From assembly GCA_036269435.1 (NCBI GenBank), contig DATASA010000213.1, forward strand, positions 1-14,265: 14,265 bases of DNA, in the 5' to 3' direction. Shown piece after piece: positions 1 to 5,262 of this stretch. Both the position numbers and the translations under genes were made by a program. Numbering within the stretch: the stretch's first letter is position 1; every line of letters starts with the position of its first letter. Below the pieces are notes generated by a model. That model was given only the letters and a program-made list of their open reading frames with translations, made no database searches and was not told the origin of the DNA. Source of the stretch: CADCTB01 sp036269435. Lineage in GTDB: Bacteria > Actinomycetota > Acidimicrobiia > Acidimicrobiales > AC-14.

Positions 1-189
1 GTCGGGGTTGGTGATGGCCTGGCGCTTGGCCACCTCGCCGACCAGCACCTCGCCGGTCTTGGAGAAGCCGACGACCGACGGCGTGGTCCGGCCACCTTCG
101 GCGTTGGGGATGACGGTGGGCTCACCCGCCTCCAGAACGGAGACGACCGAGTTGGTGGTACCGAGGTCGATACCTACGGCCTTAGGCAT
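1..189 (-). CDS. dnaK: Chaperone DnaK (Hsp70), N-terminal 63 residues, runs off left edge
   Basis: Only the first 63 residues lie in the window. They begin MPKAVGIDLGTTNSVVSVLE, the first phosphate-binding motif of the Hsp70 ATPase domain, and continue with PNAEGGRTTPSVVGF and the GEVAKRQAITNPD stretch typical of DnaK. DnaK is the ATP-driven cytosolic chaperone that works with DnaJ and GrpE. The start is the ATG at 189: GGGAGG at 204-199 sits nine bases upstream, while another in-frame ATG at 198 lies directly against that ribosome site and is too close. A HAIR operator lies about 67 bases upstream, so heat-shock control by HspR is likely. In many actinobacteria grpE, dnaJ and hspR follow dnaK; here they would lie beyond the left edge. 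Identification is secure. Confidence 0.97.
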   Translation of the reverse strand, partial: MPKAVGIDLGTTNSVVSVLEAGEPTVIPNAEGGRTTPSVVGFSKTGEVLVGEVAKRQAITNPD

Positions 190-244
190 GGGATGCATCC
201 TCCCGGAACGTGAACGAGACGGTTCGTGCTTTTAGATGAGTAGA

Positions 245-275
245 AGGCTAGCAAAGTTGAGTCCTTACGTATCAA
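245..275 (-). promoter_or_regulatory. Possible dnaK promoter overlapping the HAIR box
   Basis: On the minus strand TTGATA (275-270) resembles a -35 element and lies inside the left HAIR arm. The best -10 candidates downstream are GCTAGC (252-247, 17-base spacer) or TAGCCT (250-245, 19-base spacer). Neither is a strong match. The geometry would let bound HspR block RNA polymerase, as at other HspR-controlled promoters. Tentative. Confidence 0.35.
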
Positions 276-276
276 G
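256..276. promoter_or_regulatory. HAIR-like operator for the heat-shock repressor HspR
   Basis: On the plus strand the box reads GTTGAGT, seven spacer bases (263-269), then TATCAAG. Read on the minus strand it is CTTGATA-N7-ACTCAAC. The known HAIR consensus is CTTGAGT-N7-ACTCAAG, so 11 of 14 arm positions match with exact spacing. It sits between the divergent dnaK and NIL-domain genes, the expected place for HspR control of dnaK. No hspR gene is in the window. Confidence 0.75.
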
Positions 277-347
277 TCGCCTGGGTGGGGCGATATTCCT
301 GTCTACGTAGCTGGACGTCGGGTCGGTTGGCGGCCAGGCTTGTCGCC

Positions 348-587
348 GTGACGAACCTCCGGGTCAAGCTCACCTTCCCCGAGCACCTCATCCAGCAGCC
401 GCTGATGGGCCGCCTCGTGCGCGAGTTCGACGTCCTGCCGAACATCCGCCGGGCCAACATCGAGGACACCGTCGGCTGGATCGTCTGTGAGCTGGCGGGT
501 GAGCCGGCGTCGGTCGAGCGGGCGCTGGCGTGGCTCGGTGAAGCCGGCGTCCAGGTCGACCGCCTGGGCGACGTGGTCGAGAGCTGA
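348..587 (+). CDS. Stand-alone NIL-domain protein, 79 aa
   Basis: The whole protein is one small alpha/beta domain resembling the NIL domain, the ligand-sensing domain at the C-terminus of the methionine importer ATPase MetN and in some NIL-ferredoxins. Supporting segments are VKLTFPEHLIQQPLMGRLVR (residues 6-25), LPNIRRANIEDTVGWIVCEL (30-49) and a final helix-strand ALAWLGEAGVQVDRL. There is one cysteine (Cys47) and no ferredoxin or ATPase part. The GTG at 348 is chosen because the domain starts immediately after it; an earlier in-frame GTG at 285 would add 21 unconserved-looking residues. It is divergent from dnaK and shares the HAIR region. The DUF2993 gene follows about 20-30 bases later and is probably co-transcribed. 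A role in methionine or thiol sensing is only an inference from the family. Confidence 0.8.
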   Translation: MTNLRVKLTFPEHLIQQPLMGRLVREFDVLPNIRRANIEDTVGWIVCELAGEPASVERALAWLGEAGVQVDRLGDVVES

Positions 588-617
588 CGGGGCGGGGGGC
601 CTCTCCTGCGCAAACTG

Positions 618-1250
618 GTGGTCCTCGCCGTCCTGGTCGGCCTGCTGGTGGCCGCCGACCTCGGCGCCCGTTCGGTGGCCGAGCAGCAGCTTCGGGACCG
701 GGTGGCGGCCGCGGCCCACTCGACCGGGCCCACGACGGCCCGCATCGGGTCGTTCCCGTTCCTCGGCCGGCTGCTCACCTCGGGCACCGTCTCGCAGGTC
801 CGGGTCTCGACCGCCGACGTCACCGTCGACGGGCTCACCCTCGCCCGGATCTCGCTCGATCTGCAGGACGTGACCTTCGACCGCGGCCGGTTGCTGTCGG
901 ACCGCAAGGTCGTGCTCGACGCCTTGGGCCACGGCACGGCCGAGGCTGAGGTGACCCAGGAGCAACTGTCGGACCGGCTCGGGGTGCCGATCACCCTGAC
1001 GCCGGGACGGGTGCAGGTCCGGGTCGCCGGCCAGTTGGTCGCGGCCAAGGCCAGCGTGAGCGACAACACCCTGCACGTGACCGTGGCCGGCTTGTCCCTG
1101 CCCGGACTGAAGATCCCCACGCTGCCGCTGGTGCCCTGCGTCGCCGACGCGGTGATCCTCGCCGGGCGGATCCGGATGACGTGCAGCGTCGACCAGATCC
1201 CGCCCGAGCTCGTCGGCCGGCCCCTGGACCAACTGAAGCCGTCGCCCTAG
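618..1250 (+). CDS. DUF2993 / LmeA-like secreted phospholipid-binding protein
   Basis: The protein has an N-terminal hydrophobic segment (VLAVLVGLLVAADLGARSVAE) followed by a beta-rich body with the pattern of DUF2993, the family of mycobacterial LmeA, an envelope lipid-binding protein that affects mannolipid elongation. Typical parts are SFPFLGRLLTSGTVSQVRVS, the DVTVDGLTLARISLDLQDV stretch and the C-terminal GLKIPTLPLVPC region. The coordinates use GTG 618, but this leaves no basic residue before the membrane segment. An in-frame CTG at 606 adds Leu-Arg-Lys-Leu, restoring a signal-anchor n-region, and has GGGGGG seven bases ahead; the in-frame TGA that ends the NIL gene (585-587) rules out any earlier start. 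The true start may therefore be CTG 606. Two cysteines near the C-terminus (VPCVADAV and MTCSVD) could pair outside the membrane. Family call good, precise function unknown. Confidence 0.83.
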   Translation: MVLAVLVGLLVAADLGARSVAEQQLRDRVAAAAHSTGPTTARIGSFPFLGRLLTSGTVSQVRVSTADVTVDGLTLARISLDLQDVTFDRGRLLSDRKVVLDALGHGTAEAEVTQEQLSDRLGVPITLTPGRVQVRVAGQLVAAKASVSDNTLHVTVAGLSLPGLKIPTLPLVPCVADAVILAGRIRMTCSVDQIPPELVGRPLDQLKPSP

Positions 1251-1257
1251 GGGCGAC
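1241..1257. terminator. Hairpin over the DUF2993 stop codon, possible bidirectional terminator
   Basis: GTCGCCC (1241-1247) and GGGCGAC (1251-1257) form a perfect seven-pair GC-rich stem whose three-base loop is exactly the TAG stop codon. It lies between two convergent genes (ends at 1250 and 1273). There is no T tract, so intrinsic termination is uncertain. Confidence 0.35.
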
Positions 1258-1272
1258 CCGGGCCGGGTGCCT

Positions 1273-1503
1273 CTATCCGTCCGAGGCGGCCTCGGGTGCG
1301 TCGGCCGGGTTCAGCCAGGTGAGGGCGCCGTCGCCCGGCGCGTTGAAGGGGATGGCGAAGACGGCCTTGCCGGCCTGGTGCATGGCGACGGCCCGCTTGA
1401 GCGCGTCGGGGTCGCCCAGGTCGACCGGCTCGGCCAAGGCGTGGCGGGCGGCCGCGGGGCGCGGCATCGGGGGCGTGTGGCGGTGTTCGGTGTCGATGGG
1501 CAT
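1273..1503 (-). CDS. Small conserved-looking protein of unknown function, 76 aa
   Basis: I do not recognise this protein. It starts MPIDTEHRHTPPMPRPAAAR, a polar His/Pro-rich leader, followed by a compact segment (AEPVDLGDPDALKRAVAMHQ, then AGKAVFAIPFNAPGDGALTW) that looks like one helix plus a short beta hairpin, and ends acidic. No signal peptide, membrane segment or cysteines. The start is supported by GGAGGA nine bases upstream of ATG 1503, and a TTGACA hexamer lies about 45 bases upstream. It lies 85 bases downstream of the methyltransferase stop on the same strand, so it may be the last gene of that operon or have its own promoter. The overlapping plus-strand frames lack comparable signals. 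A real gene is likely, but function cannot be assigned. Confidence 0.62.
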   Translation of the reverse strand: MPIDTEHRHTPPMPRPAAARHALAEPVDLGDPDALKRAVAMHQAGKAVFAIPFNAPGDGALTWLNPADAPEAASDG

Positions 1504-1517
1504 CTGCTGCTTCCTCC

Positions 1518-1553
1518 GGTGACGGGATCCGAAGTCCTGTCACCCCTTGTCAA
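1518..1553 (-). promoter_or_regulatory. Possible promoter with inverted repeat upstream of the 76-aa gene
   Basis: On the minus strand a perfect TTGACA (1553-1548) is followed after 17 bases by GGATCC, a poor -10. Within the same stretch GGTGAC (1518-1523) pairs with GTCACC (1539-1544), and GGA (1525-1527) with TCC (1535-1537) after one mismatch, giving a broken nine-pair stem with a seven-base loop. It could be an operator or a leader hairpin; nothing identifies the regulator. Confidence 0.35.
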
Positions 1554-1588
1554 CCCCTCCATCCTGGGAAGGAGCTGAGAGGACGCCG

Positions 1589-2413
1589 TCATTTTCGTGA
1601 ACCGACGCCGGCGTCGCCGGGCCACCACAGGGCGACGACCCGGTGGGGTTGGGGTTCGCGCGACCGGAGGAACTCCTCGATCTCGGGGTCGCGGTCTCGG
1701 TCGACGTAGAGCCGACGGCGGGAGAAGGCGACCAGCTCGGGCGTCACCTCCTGGGCGCGCCCCGGCAGGAGCATGTCCTCGCGCTCCACGGCCAGGCCCA
1801 TGGCCACCAACAGGGCCTCGGCCTCGTCGGCGACGAGCGGGTCGGGCCGGTCGATGCCGTGGACGAGCTTCCACAGCGGGTTCAACCCGGCGAGCGGCGA
1901 GTGGGCCGACAGCTCGACCACCACCCGGTTCCGGGCGTGGGCCGTCAGGGCGGCGACGAAGTCCTCGATCTCCACGACCCGGTACATGGCGTGGTGGCAC
2001 ACGGCGACGTCGGCCGGCTCGACCTCCCCGGCGACGTCCGGCCACGCGCCGAGGACGGCCCGGCTGGCCACTCCGGCGGCCCCGGCACTGGCGACGAAGG
2101 ACTCCAGCATCCCCTCCATCGGGTCCACGCCCACGATCAGGCCGGGCCTGGGGACCAGCCCGAGGCTCGAGGCGCCCCCGCCCACACCGACGTCGAGCAC
2201 CGATCCACCCTCGGGCAGGGCTTCGAGCGCCCGCCGGCGCGACGGCCGGACCGGTTGCGCGGCGTCCTCCTCCGGCCGCCACCGGAACCGCTGCGGCTCG
2301 AGCCGCGGCTCGGGGTCGGGGGCGGCGTCGAGGATGGCCTGGGGGATCGCCGCCTCGCGGATCGCCCGCCGCCAACGGTCGCCCGGGCGAGGCTGTGCGC
2401 CGGCGTCGGTCAT
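1589..2413 (-). CDS. Class I SAM-dependent methyltransferase, 274 aa
   Basis: A Rossmann-fold methyltransferase. Motif I is VLDVGVGGG at residues 72-80, binding S-adenosylmethionine; the acidic residue at the end of strand beta-2 is Asp97 in LIVGVDPMEGM; a motif-IV-like DVAVCHHAMYRV region follows. The C-terminal half (VVVELSAHSPLAGLNPLWKL onward) does not match a substrate class I can name. The N-terminal 60 residues are polar and Arg/Pro-rich and may cap the active site. The start is ATG 2413, ten bases after the stop of the SRPBCC gene; the reading frame stays open further upstream but that part overlaps the SRPBCC gene. It is probably the third gene of the DUF427-SRPBCC-methyltransferase operon. 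Methyltransferase fold sure; substrate unknown. Confidence 0.88.
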   Translation of the reverse strand: MTDAGAQPRPGDRWRRAIREAAIPQAILDAAPDPEPRLEPQRFRWRPEEDAAQPVRPSRRRALEALPEGGSVLDVGVGGGASSLGLVPRPGLIVGVDPMEGMLESFVASAGAAGVASRAVLGAWPDVAGEVEPADVAVCHHAMYRVVEIEDFVAALTAHARNRVVVELSAHSPLAGLNPLWKLVHGIDRPDPLVADEAEALLVAMGLAVEREDMLLPGRAQEVTPELVAFSRRRLYVDRDRDPEIEEFLRSREPQPHRVVALWWPGDAGVGSRK

Positions 2414-2423
2414 CCGACGGTCT

Positions 2424-3056
2424 TCACTGACCGCCGGTGTAGGCCGCCGTCGTACGGTCGGCCGCAGCCTGCGCGTCGGCCGGATCGGCTCCCGCGGCGA
2501 CATCCGCGTCGCACCACCGCTGGCTGCTGAGGGCGATGAACCGCCGGCCCTCGTCCGAGGCGCTCCACGCCATGGCGGCGTCGTGGTCGACGTCCGCACC
2601 GGACGCAAGATGGGTGGCAAGGCCGAGGAGGCCCAGGTCCCAGCCCACGCCGGTGGCAGCTGGGCCGAACTCGACCCAGTGGGCATCGTCGACGTGGGCG
2701 CCGTGGGCCAGCTCGAAGCGGGTGCGCCCGTCGGCCTCGGGCACGACGCGCACCTCGATCCAGCTGACGTTGTCGGCGTACTCCCACGTCGCGCTGAAGC
2801 TGTTCGGCGGGTCGCAGCGCTCGATCGTCCCGCCGGCGTTGCCTTCGAGCTGGAAGCGGCCGCCCAGGCGCAGGTCGCCGGAGATCGGCAGGAACCAGCG
2901 GGGAATGCGTTCCGGGTTGGTACAGGCGTCCCAGACCTCGTCGACGGTGGCGTCGTAGCTCTGGCTGAGCGTGGTCATGCGGGCCTCGCCTGCGTCCAGC
3001 GTCCGGGAGCCGACCTCCCGCCGGACCGCGTGCAACTGCTGGTCGATGTCGAACAC
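2424..3056 (-). CDS. SRPBCC / AHSA1-type START-like domain protein, 210 aa
   Basis: The sequence follows the AHSA1/SRPBCC pattern: VTLSQSYDATVDEVW-type first strand and helix, then DACTNPERIPRWFLPISGDL (residues 43-62), GGRFQLEGNAGGTIERCDPP (65-84), and strands FSATWEYADNVSWIEVRVVP. This fold makes a deep hydrophobic cavity for lipids or other small ligands. The start is GTG 3056, two bases after the DUF427 stop; the N-terminal segment VFDIDQQLHAVRREVGSRTL is kept because relatives carry a similar lead-in (QLxAVxREVGSRTLxAGEAR). An internal ATG at residue 27 would cut into it. The C-terminal 40 residues are Ala/Asp-rich and probably flexible. Relatives are often next to ArsR-type regulators, but none is present here. 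Ligand unknown. Confidence 0.87.
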   Translation of the reverse strand: MFDIDQQLHAVRREVGSRTLDAGEARMTTLSQSYDATVDEVWDACTNPERIPRWFLPISGDLRLGGRFQLEGNAGGTIERCDPPNSFSATWEYADNVSWIEVRVVPEADGRTRFELAHGAHVDDAHWVEFGPAATGVGWDLGLLGLATHLASGADVDHDAAMAWSASDEGRRFIALSSQRWCDADVAAGADPADAQAAADRTTAAYTGGQ

Positions 3057-3058
3057 GG

Positions 3059-3559
3059 CTACCAGCCCATGCTGCCGGGCTCGCCCTTGAACGGCCCGGC
3101 GACCTTCGACGTGATCCAGCCGCCGTAGAAGCCGCCGGGCTGGGGCAGGACGAGCTCCGTGTCGACCAGGCACGCCTCCATCAGCGCAGGATAGAAGGCG
3201 AGGTAGCCGGTCAGGGCCTCGTACCCCGGCAGGGGGTCGAGATAGGTCCACGCCGCGTCGGCCACCGCCTTGCCCCGGTGGACGATCGAGTAATAGGTCG
3301 CCAGGCCCTTCCACTCGCACCAGCTCGTCTTGACCGACGCCCGCAGGATGCCCGGGATCACCGTGTCGGGCGGGAAGTAGTAGTTGGGCGGGTGGCTGGT
3401 CTCCAGGACCCGGAGCGACGCCAGCGTGACCGCGATGGTGACCCCCGCGAACACGACCTCGACCTGGCTGCGTGTGGGCTCGACCCGCGGCGGCCGGGGA
3501 TAGCTCCACACCGACTCCTGGCCCGGACCGGGAGGGACGGGCTGGGGGCGGGAGATCAT
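3059..3559 (-). CDS. DUF427 domain protein, 166 aa
   Basis: This is a clear DUF427 protein. Family hallmarks seen are VWSYPRPPRVEP (residues 18-29), VLETSHPPNYYFPP (51-64), the strongly conserved TSWCEWKGLATYY (78-90), and FYGGWITSKVAGPFKGEPG (144-162). DUF427 proteins are small beta-rich cytosolic proteins; some have been annotated as nucleotidyltransferase-like, but no activity is established to my knowledge. The ATG at 3559 is used, with GGAG nine bases upstream. It is first in the three-gene operon and is divergent, with 18 to 27 bases between starts, from the unknown/receiver-like pair. Trp80-Cys81-Glu82-Trp83-Lys84 is the likely functional core. Family identification is firm; the role is unknown. 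Confidence 0.9.
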   Translation of the reverse strand: MISRPQPVPPGPGQESVWSYPRPPRVEPTRSQVEVVFAGVTIAVTLASLRVLETSHPPNYYFPPDTVIPGILRASVKTSWCEWKGLATYYSIVHRGKAVADAAWTYLDPLPGYEALTGYLAFYPALMEACLVDTELVLPQPGGFYGGWITSKVAGPFKGEPGSMGW

Positions 3560-3573
3560 GCGTCGGCGCTCCG

Positions 3574-3579
3574 TACGAT
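3574..3579 (+). promoter_or_regulatory. -10-like element for leaderless start at GTG 3587
   Basis: TACGAT fits the actinobacterial TANNNT -10 consensus and is followed by exactly seven bases before GTG 3587, which would place transcription start on the start codon. It overlaps the alternative ATG at 3578, so a transcript from here would exclude that ATG. Chance occurrence is possible. Confidence 0.4.
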
Positions 3580-3586
3580 GGACTGC

Positions 3587-4030
3587 GTGCAGTCGCATGG
3601 TACGGCGCTGGCCGATGCGGTCGTCGACGCCCTGCCCGGCTGGGTCGAGCGCTCGGTGGCCCGCCTGGTCACCGCGTGGACGGGCGCACCGCCGGAACCG
3701 CAGGTGGTCGAGCTGTCGCGGGACGCGGGCCGGCGGGCCGCGGCGGAGGTCGGCGCCGAGGTGCGGGCGCTGCTCGAGGCGGACGTCGACGAACAGCGCA
3801 CGACGCCCCTGTCGCTCCTGCGGGCCGCGGTCCGTTACCCGACGGAGGTGTTGCGGGCCGCTGGCGTGCCGCCGGTCGAGCGCGACGCCATCCAGCAGCG
3901 CCTGCTGCCCGACGACGTGTACGACCTTTCGCCCGCCACCTTCGCCGACGTCGACCCGGCCCTGGCCGAGCCGGGCATGCTGTGGGGCGCGGCCAAGGCC
4001 CTCGCCCACCGCCGGAGGCACGAACCATGA
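3587..4030 (+). CDS. Conserved-looking actinobacterial protein of unknown function, 147 aa
   Basis: A soluble, mostly helical protein without signal peptide, membrane segment or known catalytic motif. The central part ALLEADVDEQRTTPLSLLRA followed by VRYPTEVLRAAGVPPVERD (residues 61-100), and the LPDDVYDLSPATFADVDPAL stretch (107-126), read like a conserved core. I recall similar unassigned proteins in actinobacteria but cannot name a family. GTG 3587 is chosen because a TANNNT hexamer lies seven bases upstream; ATG 3578 would add three residues. The stop overlaps the next gene's start in an ATGA (4027-4030), so the two proteins are translationally coupled and probably work together. Function unknown. 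Confidence 0.82.
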   Translation: MQSHGTALADAVVDALPGWVERSVARLVTAWTGAPPEPQVVELSRDAGRRAAAEVGAEVRALLEADVDEQRTTPLSLLRAAVRYPTEVLRAAGVPPVERDAIQQRLLPDDVYDLSPATFADVDPALAEPGMLWGAAKALAHRRRHEP

Positions 4031-4338
4031 CCAGACAGCGGATCGTCGCCTACGTGCCCGACCTCATGGACCGGTCCAAGGTGGCCGCCGCCGGCGACGT
4101 GACGTTCGTGTCCCGGCCGGCCGAGCTCCCCGCCGCCGGCGAGGCGGCCGACGTGCTGGTCGTCGACCTGACCCGCCCCGGGGTCGTCGACGTCCTGACC
4201 GAGCTGGCCGGCCGGCGGGTCATCGGCTTTGCCAACCACACCAGCCGCGACGTCATGGCCGCGGCGCGCGCCGCCGGGTGCGAGCAGGTGCTGGCCCGTT
4301 CGGAGTTCTTCTCCCGGCTGGACGAGCTCCTCGGCTGA
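4027..4338 (+). CDS. Degenerate response-regulator receiver-like protein, 103 aa
   Basis: A stand-alone alpha/beta domain with the layout of a receiver. The first strand RIVAYVPDL is followed by DVLVVDLTRP, which places Asp47 where the phospho-accepting aspartate sits, then RRVIGFANHTSRD and a last strand EQVLARSEF. The usual acidic pair after strand 1 and the lysine before the final helix (here Arg91-Ser92) are not evident, so it may be a pseudo-receiver used for protein contact rather than phosphorelay. The ATG overlaps the upstream stop (ATGA), showing coupling with the 147-aa protein. No histidine kinase or output domain is nearby. Its stop is four bases from the end of the convergent four-cysteine gene. 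Fold call is moderate; partner and role are unknown. Confidence 0.8.
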   Translation: MTRQRIVAYVPDLMDRSKVAAAGDVTFVSRPAELPAAGEAADVLVVDLTRPGVVDVLTELAGRRVIGFANHTSRDVMAAARAAGCEQVLARSEFFSRLDELLG

Positions 4339-4342
4339 CGCC

Positions 4343-4537
4343 TCAGCGGGTGTCGGGGGTCGGCCGGTGCCAGCCGGCGTCGTTGAACGGGCGCGGCTCG
4401 AAGAACAGGCAGTCGACCGGGCAGGCGAACGGCATGGTTTCGGCGACGTCGAGGCGGCAGCGGTCGACCGTGTCACCCGTCGGCAGCGACCGGCTCGAGT
4501 AGTGGCGGCAGTCCTGTCGCACGGCCAAGGGCCTCAT
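4343..4537 (-). CDS. Small four-cysteine protein, 64 aa, probable metal binding
   Basis: The protein has cysteines at 10, 27, 39 and 43 (C-X16-C-X11-C-X3-C), plus His12 and a DCRHYSSRS start resembling small actinobacterial proteins with the pattern CRHY...RC...FACPxxCLFFE. The final ACPVDCLFFEPR unit looks like half of a zinc ribbon or an iron-sulfur ligand site. No signal peptide. The ATG at 4537 begins right where the similarity starts; the frame is open 14 codons further upstream but that would run into the Nudix start region. It is divergent from the Nudix gene with only 32 bases between the starts, which contain a perfect inverted repeat. Metal binding is inferred from cysteine spacing only. 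Confidence 0.75.
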   Translation of the reverse strand: MRPLAVRQDCRHYSSRSLPTGDTVDRCRLDVAETMPFACPVDCLFFEPRPFNDAGWHRPTPDTR

Positions 4538-4538
4538 T

Positions 4539-4552
4539 GTCCCAGATGGGAC
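4539..4552. promoter_or_regulatory. Perfect inverted repeat in divergent promoter region
   Basis: GTCCCA (4539-4544), two bases, then TGGGAC (4547-4552). It lies directly upstream of the four-cysteine gene's ATG and about 17 bases upstream of the Nudix GTG, so a bound dimeric repressor could control both. It could equally be a chance palindrome in GC-rich DNA; no regulator gene is adjacent. Confidence 0.35.
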
Positions 4553-4555
4553 GGG

Positions 4556-4561
4556 TAGCGT
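4556..4561 (+). promoter_or_regulatory. -10-like element upstream of the Nudix GTG
   Basis: TAGCGT matches TANNNT and is eight bases before GTG 4570, placing transcription start at or within a base or two of the start codon. This favours GTG 4570 over the upstream in-frame TTG 4537 and ATG 4546, which lie before or inside the promoter region. Low statistical weight on its own. Confidence 0.35.
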
Positions 4562-4569
4562 TTGGGTCA

Positions 4570-5253
4570 GTGACCGCACCTCCGGACTTGCTGCGGTGGA
4601 GCGAAGCGCTGGCCGGGATCGCCCGGACCGGCTTGGCGTTCACCGACAACCTCTACGAGCGCGAGCGCTTCGAGGAGGTTCTGCACGTGGCCGCCGACAT
4701 CCGGGTGGCGGCCGGTCACGACCTCGAACCGGCGGCACTGGTGCAGGAGTGGCTGAGCCAGGTGGGGGTGGGCGTCGCCGGCTACGTCACCCCCAAGGTG
4801 GCGGTCGGGGCGGTCGTCGGCAACGACGACGGCGAGCTGCTCCTCGTCCAGCGGGCGGACAACGGGGTCTGGCTCTACCCCACGGGATGGGCCGACGTCG
4901 GCTACTCGGCGTCCGAGGTCGCGGTCAAGGAGGTGGCCGAGGAGACGGGCATCGAGGTCGAGCCGGTCCGCCTCATCGCCGTCCTCGACGGGCTGCGGCT
5001 CGGGTTCACGTCCGTCCCGCTGTACTCCCTGGTCTTCCACTGCCGGGTCCTCGGCGGTGCGCTGCGGCGCCACCCGCTGGAGTGCCTGGACGTCGGGTGG
5101 TTCGCCGAGGACGGGCTGCCGTCGCCCCTGGCCGGGGCCAGCCGGTGGACCGTCACCGCGTTCCAGGCCATCCGAGGCGAAGCGGTCGACGTGGTCTTCG
5201 ACCAGCCCCGCCACCCACCGTGGCACCGCCACGACGAACTCCCTTCCCGATAG
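4570..5253 (+). CDS. Nudix hydrolase with Nudix_N-type N-terminal helix region, 227 aa
   Basis: Residues 5-65 (LLRWSEALAGIARTGLAFTD, NLYERERFEEVLHVAADI) match the Nudix_N extension of hydrolases acting on X-linked nucleoside diphosphates. The Nudix domain covers roughly 76-185. Its box runs from Gly106 to Ile128: GWADVGYSASEVAVKEV then AEETGI. The metal-binding Glu121, Glu124 and Glu125 are present, but the early glutamate of the consensus is Tyr112 and the arginine is Lys120. I recall the same GWADVGYS variant in other actinobacterial members, so this looks like a subfamily trait rather than decay. The tail PRHPPWHRHDELPSR is His/Pro-rich. GTG 4570 is chosen from the nearby -10-like hexamer and domain start. 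The TAG stop overlaps the ribosome site of the SnoaL-like gene, so both form an operon. Substrate unproven. Confidence 0.9.
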   Translation: MTAPPDLLRWSEALAGIARTGLAFTDNLYERERFEEVLHVAADIRVAAGHDLEPAALVQEWLSQVGVGVAGYVTPKVAVGAVVGNDDGELLLVQRADNGVWLYPTGWADVGYSASEVAVKEVAEETGIEVEPVRLIAVLDGLRLGFTSVPLYSLVFHCRVLGGALRRHPLECLDVGWFAEDGLPSPLAGASRWTVTAFQAIRGEAVDVVFDQPRHPPWHRHDELPSR

Positions 5254-5257
5254 GAGG
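5252..5257 (+). promoter_or_regulatory. Ribosome binding site overlapping the Nudix stop codon
   Basis: AGGAGG, a perfect Shine-Dalgarno core, starts inside the TAG stop of the Nudix gene and lies five bases before ATG 5263. It shows that the start is ATG 5263, not the GTG at 5257, which overlaps this site, and that the two genes share a transcript. Confidence 0.8.
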
Positions 5258-5262
5258 TGCCC

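Noticed and set aside
1597..3128. Long plus-strand frames opposite the methyltransferase, SRPBCC and DUF427 genes
   Set aside because: They are antisense to three recognisable families and give Arg/Ser/Pro-rich sequence without motifs.
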